Source: Simkania negevensis | Lineage (GTDB): Bacteria; Chlamydiota; Chlamydiia; Chlamydiales; JAFITR01 | Assembly (NCBI GenBank): GCA_017116025.1 | Contig: JAFITR010000054.1 | Location: forward strand, 1 to 9,023 | Reading direction: 5' to 3' | DNA: 9,023 bases | In this document: positions 7,448 to 9,023 of the stretch, piece after piece | How the letters are laid out: each line of letters opens with the position of its first letter | Position numbering within the stretch: position 1 is the stretch's first letter | Made by a program: the position numbers and the translations under genes | Notes under the pieces: model-generated | Told to the model about the DNA's origin: nothing | Databases searched by the model: none | Seen by the model: only the letters and a program-made list of their open reading frames with translations

Positions 7448-8726
7448 AGCTGTAGTCGTAGTTTGGTGGATTCATCTCCTGAAGACGAGCTCTTTGTTCC
7501 ATTAAAACCTGCCCCAACCAATTTCCAGAGCCTGTTTGATTTCCTTTGCCCTCTGTCCATGGATAGCCTCTACTGGAACCTGAATCTTCGATAAGATATA
7601 GGTCTTCGGTTGCTACAAGCAACTCCGCAAGCCTTGTGCCAGGAGCAAATTTTGCAGCAATTACCTCACGCATATGGGGTAGATTTTGCTGCAGCCAATC
7701 AGGGCGGTCAGTGACTTGACCTTTTCTGTCGAAAGCCTGCTCTCCAGTAGTGGATTCCAAAAGAAATCTTTTCCCATTAGTGTCATTCGCTCTGCCTGCT
7801 TGAAAAACAGCTTCGCCTGTCGTAGCACGGGTTAAACCTGTTCCTCCTGCTAGTGAGGGGGTAAGAGGTATCTGGTCTTCTAAAAAATTCCCACAAAAAC
7901 CAAAAACAAGAGCATCAGGATTACCTGCTCCTGGCATATAAAAACGTACGGAATTCTCTCCTCTGCCTTTTTTTATCTGAACCACCTGTTGAACAAATGT
8001 TTTAGAAGGAATTCGATCTTTATGGTCTTGTAAATCGCTAAGATGATCTACCTCTCTAGCGTGGCCTGGTCCTAAGGTAGGCCTTGCAGCAGGAGGAGCG
8101 TAAGGAGCAGCAGCTCTTGCAGATGGGACAGAATGGGCTGCAGCAGGAGTAAAGAGATTCAGAAGTCTGAGGCGTAGCATAATACTCTCTTTAGACCCAG
8201 GAGGAATTGTAATATCGCTCCTAAGCTCTCCCTTTTCAGCAGCTGTAAGCCAGGCGTCTAAAAAAGATTTGAATTCTTCTGGATTGCCTCCATCTTTTTG
8301 ATATGCCGCTGCTATTATATCATATACTGCATCTTTGTGCGGGCCTAACCAATTGCTTTCTGTTAGGAACGTCTTAATCTGCGAGAGACGATCGCTTGCA
8401 GATGGAGCCGGGGCAGTAGATCGAGCCGGGGCTGCTGCATATGGAGTCTGTTCAGTACGCCCTGCAGTAGGAGTAAAGAAACCTCTATTCCTAAGAGCCA
8501 TTAAAACATATTTTCCTTGACCAGGATTAATGGTAACAGAGCTTCTAAGTGTTCCTTCTTCAGCCTTTTGAACCCAGTTTTTCATATGCGTTTCGAATCC
8601 TTCGGGATCATTTCTGTGCTGCTTGTATACATCGGATATCGCTTTGTTTGCTGCATCCGCATTGGACAGATGAGTCCGTGTCCATTGCTGAAAGTTTGAA
8701 GCTCCTTCTACCCCCATCCTGTCCAT
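7437..8726 (-). CDS. NADAR-domain protein with two N-terminal repeat modules
   Basis: With the ATG at 8726 the product has 429 residues. Residues ~12-88 and ~116-197 are two diverged copies of one helical module. Shared pattern: A..Y......PE.F......W...AE.G.LRS..TI.PG......LR....FTP. I do not recognise this module. Pro/Ala-rich linkers follow each copy (about 89-111 and 195-219). Residues ~260-417 match NADAR (YbiA/DUF1768): FYMPGAG...GFCGNF (262-281), EAVFQAG (305-311), DWLQQN...MREVIAAKF (343-360), LLVATEDLYLIED (369-381) and GNWLGQVLMEQRARL (401-415). This aligns in order with YbiA SEHYFQAQK, NWE...KF, LLATAPAKLVE and GKNRLGYLLMELREQL. NADAR enzymes cleave N-glycosidic bonds, on riboflavin-pathway intermediates (YbiA) or on ADP-ribosylated guanine (members paired with DarT). 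The substrate here is unknown. No signal peptide or membrane segment is visible. The gene is monocistronic and convergent with bshC. A host-directed effector role is inference from the modular architecture. Confidence 0.85.
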   Translation of the reverse strand: MDRMGVEGASNFQQWTRTHLSNADAANKAISDVYKQHRNDPEGFETHMKNWVQKAEEGTLRSSVTINPGQGKYVLMALRNRGFFTPTAGRTEQTPYAAAPARSTAPAPSASDRLSQIKTFLTESNWLGPHKDAVYDIIAAAYQKDGGNPEEFKSFLDAWLTAAEKGELRSDITIPPGSKESIMLRLRLLNLFTPAAAHSVPSARAAAPYAPPAARPTLGPGHAREVDHLSDLQDHKDRIPSKTFVQQVVQIKKGRGENSVRFYMPGAGNPDALVFGFCGNFLEDQIPLTPSLAGGTGLTRATTGEAVFQAGRANDTNGKRFLLESTTGEQAFDRKGQVTDRPDWLQQNLPHMREVIAAKFAPGTRLAELLVATEDLYLIEDSGSSRGYPWTEGKGNQTGSGNWLGQVLMEQRARLQEMNPPNYDYSFNS

Positions 8727-8732
8727 AGAATC

Positions 8733-8738
8733 CACCTC
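8733..8738 (-). promoter_or_regulatory. Strong Shine-Dalgarno sequence deciding the NADAR-gene start
   Basis: On the minus strand GAGGTG (8738 to 8733) matches the anti-Shine-Dalgarno core and stands six bases before the ATG at 8726-8724. The longer frame would start at a GTG (8735-8733) that lies within this ribosome-binding site. Its own upstream purine stretch (AGGGA, 8744-8740) is only four bases away. The ATG at 8726 is therefore preferred. A further ATG at 8717 lacks comparable spacing. Confidence 0.7.
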
Positions 8739-8768
8739 TTCCCTAGCAGTGACAAAAAAAACAGTAGG

Positions 8769-8802
8769 TACAATCTAAGTAGTATTTATCGGTACGATTG
8801 TA
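8769..8802 (-). promoter_or_regulatory. Inverted repeat in the NADAR-gene leader
   Basis: TACAATC and its exact complement GATTGTA flank a 20-base interior (8769-8775 and 8796-8802). In the minus-strand transcript this could form a weak seven-pair stem, followed after seven bases by eight U (8761-8754). The stem is AU-rich and the gap to the U run is too long for a standard terminator, so an attenuator role is only a possibility. It could instead be a protein-binding site. Confidence 0.25.
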
Positions 8803-8808
8803 TTTTTC

Positions 8809-8837
8809 ATCACAAAATTAAAATAATCTTGCCTCAA
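8809..8837 (-). promoter_or_regulatory. Possible sigma-70-type promoter of the NADAR gene
   Basis: On the minus strand TTGAGG (8837 to 8832) and TGTGAT (8814 to 8809) are separated by 17 bases of AT-rich sequence. Each matches four of six consensus bases. Transcription would start near 8802 and give a leader of about 75 bases. TACAAT at 8802-8797 is an alternative -10 with a better match but no good -35. Weak evidence. Confidence 0.3.
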
Positions 8838-8856
8838 GTTCATTAACTTGCAAGTT
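8835..8856. promoter_or_regulatory. Three-half-site palindromic element, candidate operator
   Basis: The plus strand reads CAAGTT (8835-8840), four bases, AACTTG (8845-8850), then CAAGTT (8851-8856). The last two form a 12-bp perfect palindrome with no spacer. The first two form an inverted repeat with a four-base spacer. The outer two, extended to CAAGTTCA, are direct repeats 16 bases apart. The element overlaps the -35 of the possible NADAR-gene promoter, which would suit a repressor or activator site. The regulator is unknown. Confidence 0.4.
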
Positions 8857-8900
8857 CAATACCAAAAGTTGTCTTTATGAAAGAAGGGACTACTTTTCTG

Positions 8901-8975
8901 CTATCTCCCCGGAGGGGAGAACGCGAGATAGCCCCGGGTCAGTGAGGGAGCTTGCGACCGAAGCGCAGCCCGGGG
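8901..8975. repeat. GC-rich palindrome cluster, REP-like extragenic element
   Basis: Two nested structures stand next to each other in otherwise AT-rich sequence. The first is bounded by CTATCTC (8901-8907) and GAGATAG (8925-8931). It contains an alternative hairpin, CTCCCC (8905-8910) against GGGGAG (8914-8919). The second is bounded by CCCCGGG (8932-8938) and CCCGGGG (8969-8975), with GCTTGCG...CGCAGC-type partial pairing inside. The composition and stacked palindromes are typical of dispersed extragenic repeats. A single copy in one window cannot prove dispersal. Confidence 0.5.
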
Positions 8976-8986
8976 AATATGAGAGA

Positions 8987-9011
8987 TAAAAAATGCGCCC
9001 CGAAGGGGCGC
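8987..9011 (-). terminator. Intrinsic terminator for a minus-strand gene beyond the right edge
   Basis: Read on the minus strand, GCGCCCC (9011 to 9005), a short TTC loop and GGGGCGC (9001 to 8995) make a seven-pair GC stem. An A and six T follow immediately (8994-8988). This is a textbook Rho-independent terminator. No gene inside the window ends there in that direction, so it should serve a gene whose stop lies just right of 9023. On the plus strand the stem is followed only by TCGAGTTT, so it is a poor terminator in that direction. Confidence 0.75.
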
Positions 9012-9023
9012 TCGAGTTTGGCA

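Noticed and set aside
8727..8735. GTG start at 8735 for the NADAR protein
   Set aside because: The GTG falls inside the GAGGTG Shine-Dalgarno sequence that properly serves the ATG at 8726.
8877..8945. Small plus-strand open frame of 22 codons starting at 8877
   Set aside because: It has no clear ribosome-binding site and mostly translates the palindromic repeat, so it is more likely a by-product of that element.
1..9023. CRISPR array, tRNA, rRNA or insertion sequence
   Set aside because: I saw no regularly spaced repeats, no cloverleaf or rRNA-like segments, and no transposase or terminal inverted repeats with target duplications.

Overview
This 9,023-base window most likely comes from a member of the Chlamydiota, probably an environmental or amoeba-associated lineage rather than Chlamydia itself. 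The best support is the tRNA methyltransferase, whose opening (LYVPDYY) and SAM-binding motif (EYCSGNGEW, followed by VEKRFDRVRKI) look like the chlamydial form of TrmB as I remember it. A very large, Leu-rich protein of unknown function and a stand-alone NADAR protein with eukaryote-interaction-like architecture fit a large-genome symbiont. The taxonomic call is an inference made without a database search.

Layout. (1) Positions 3-5183 (+) hold the 3' part of one giant open frame of at least 1,726 codons. It stays open to the left window edge, so its true start lies outside. It begins with a Pro/Ala/Thr-rich linker containing an 18-bp tandem repeat. A short segment resembling a nucleotidyltransferase-fold motif follows, then about 1,500 residues of mostly helical, Leu-rich sequence. 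A perfect 24-base palindrome followed by a T-rich stretch closes the unit. (2) Positions 5266-7447 (+) carry trmB (tRNA m7G46 methyltransferase) and bshC (bacillithiol synthase-type cysteine ligase). The two overlap by 53 bases and are probably translationally coupled. (3) Positions 7437-8726 (-) encode a 429-residue protein on the opposite strand: two diverged copies of an undescribed ~80-residue helical module, Pro/Ala linkers, and a C-terminal NADAR (YbiA/DUF1768-like) domain. Its stop overlaps the bshC stop by 11 bases, tail to tail. (4) Positions 8727-9023 contain no gene. They hold a good Shine-Dalgarno sequence and a possible promoter/operator for the NADAR gene, a GC-rich cluster of palindromes resembling a dispersed extragenic repeat, and a minus-strand intrinsic terminator for a gene beyond the right edge.

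How the genes relate. trmB and bshC are housekeeping genes (tRNA modification and low-molecular-weight thiol synthesis) sharing a transcript without an obvious functional link. The two flanking genes are accessory. The NADAR protein is the most interesting object in the window: the family hydrolyses N-glycosidic bonds, on riboflavin intermediates for YbiA and on ADP-ribosylated guanine for other members. Here it is fused to a duplicated module I do not recognise, has substitutions in a conserved motif, and has no DarT-like partner within the window.
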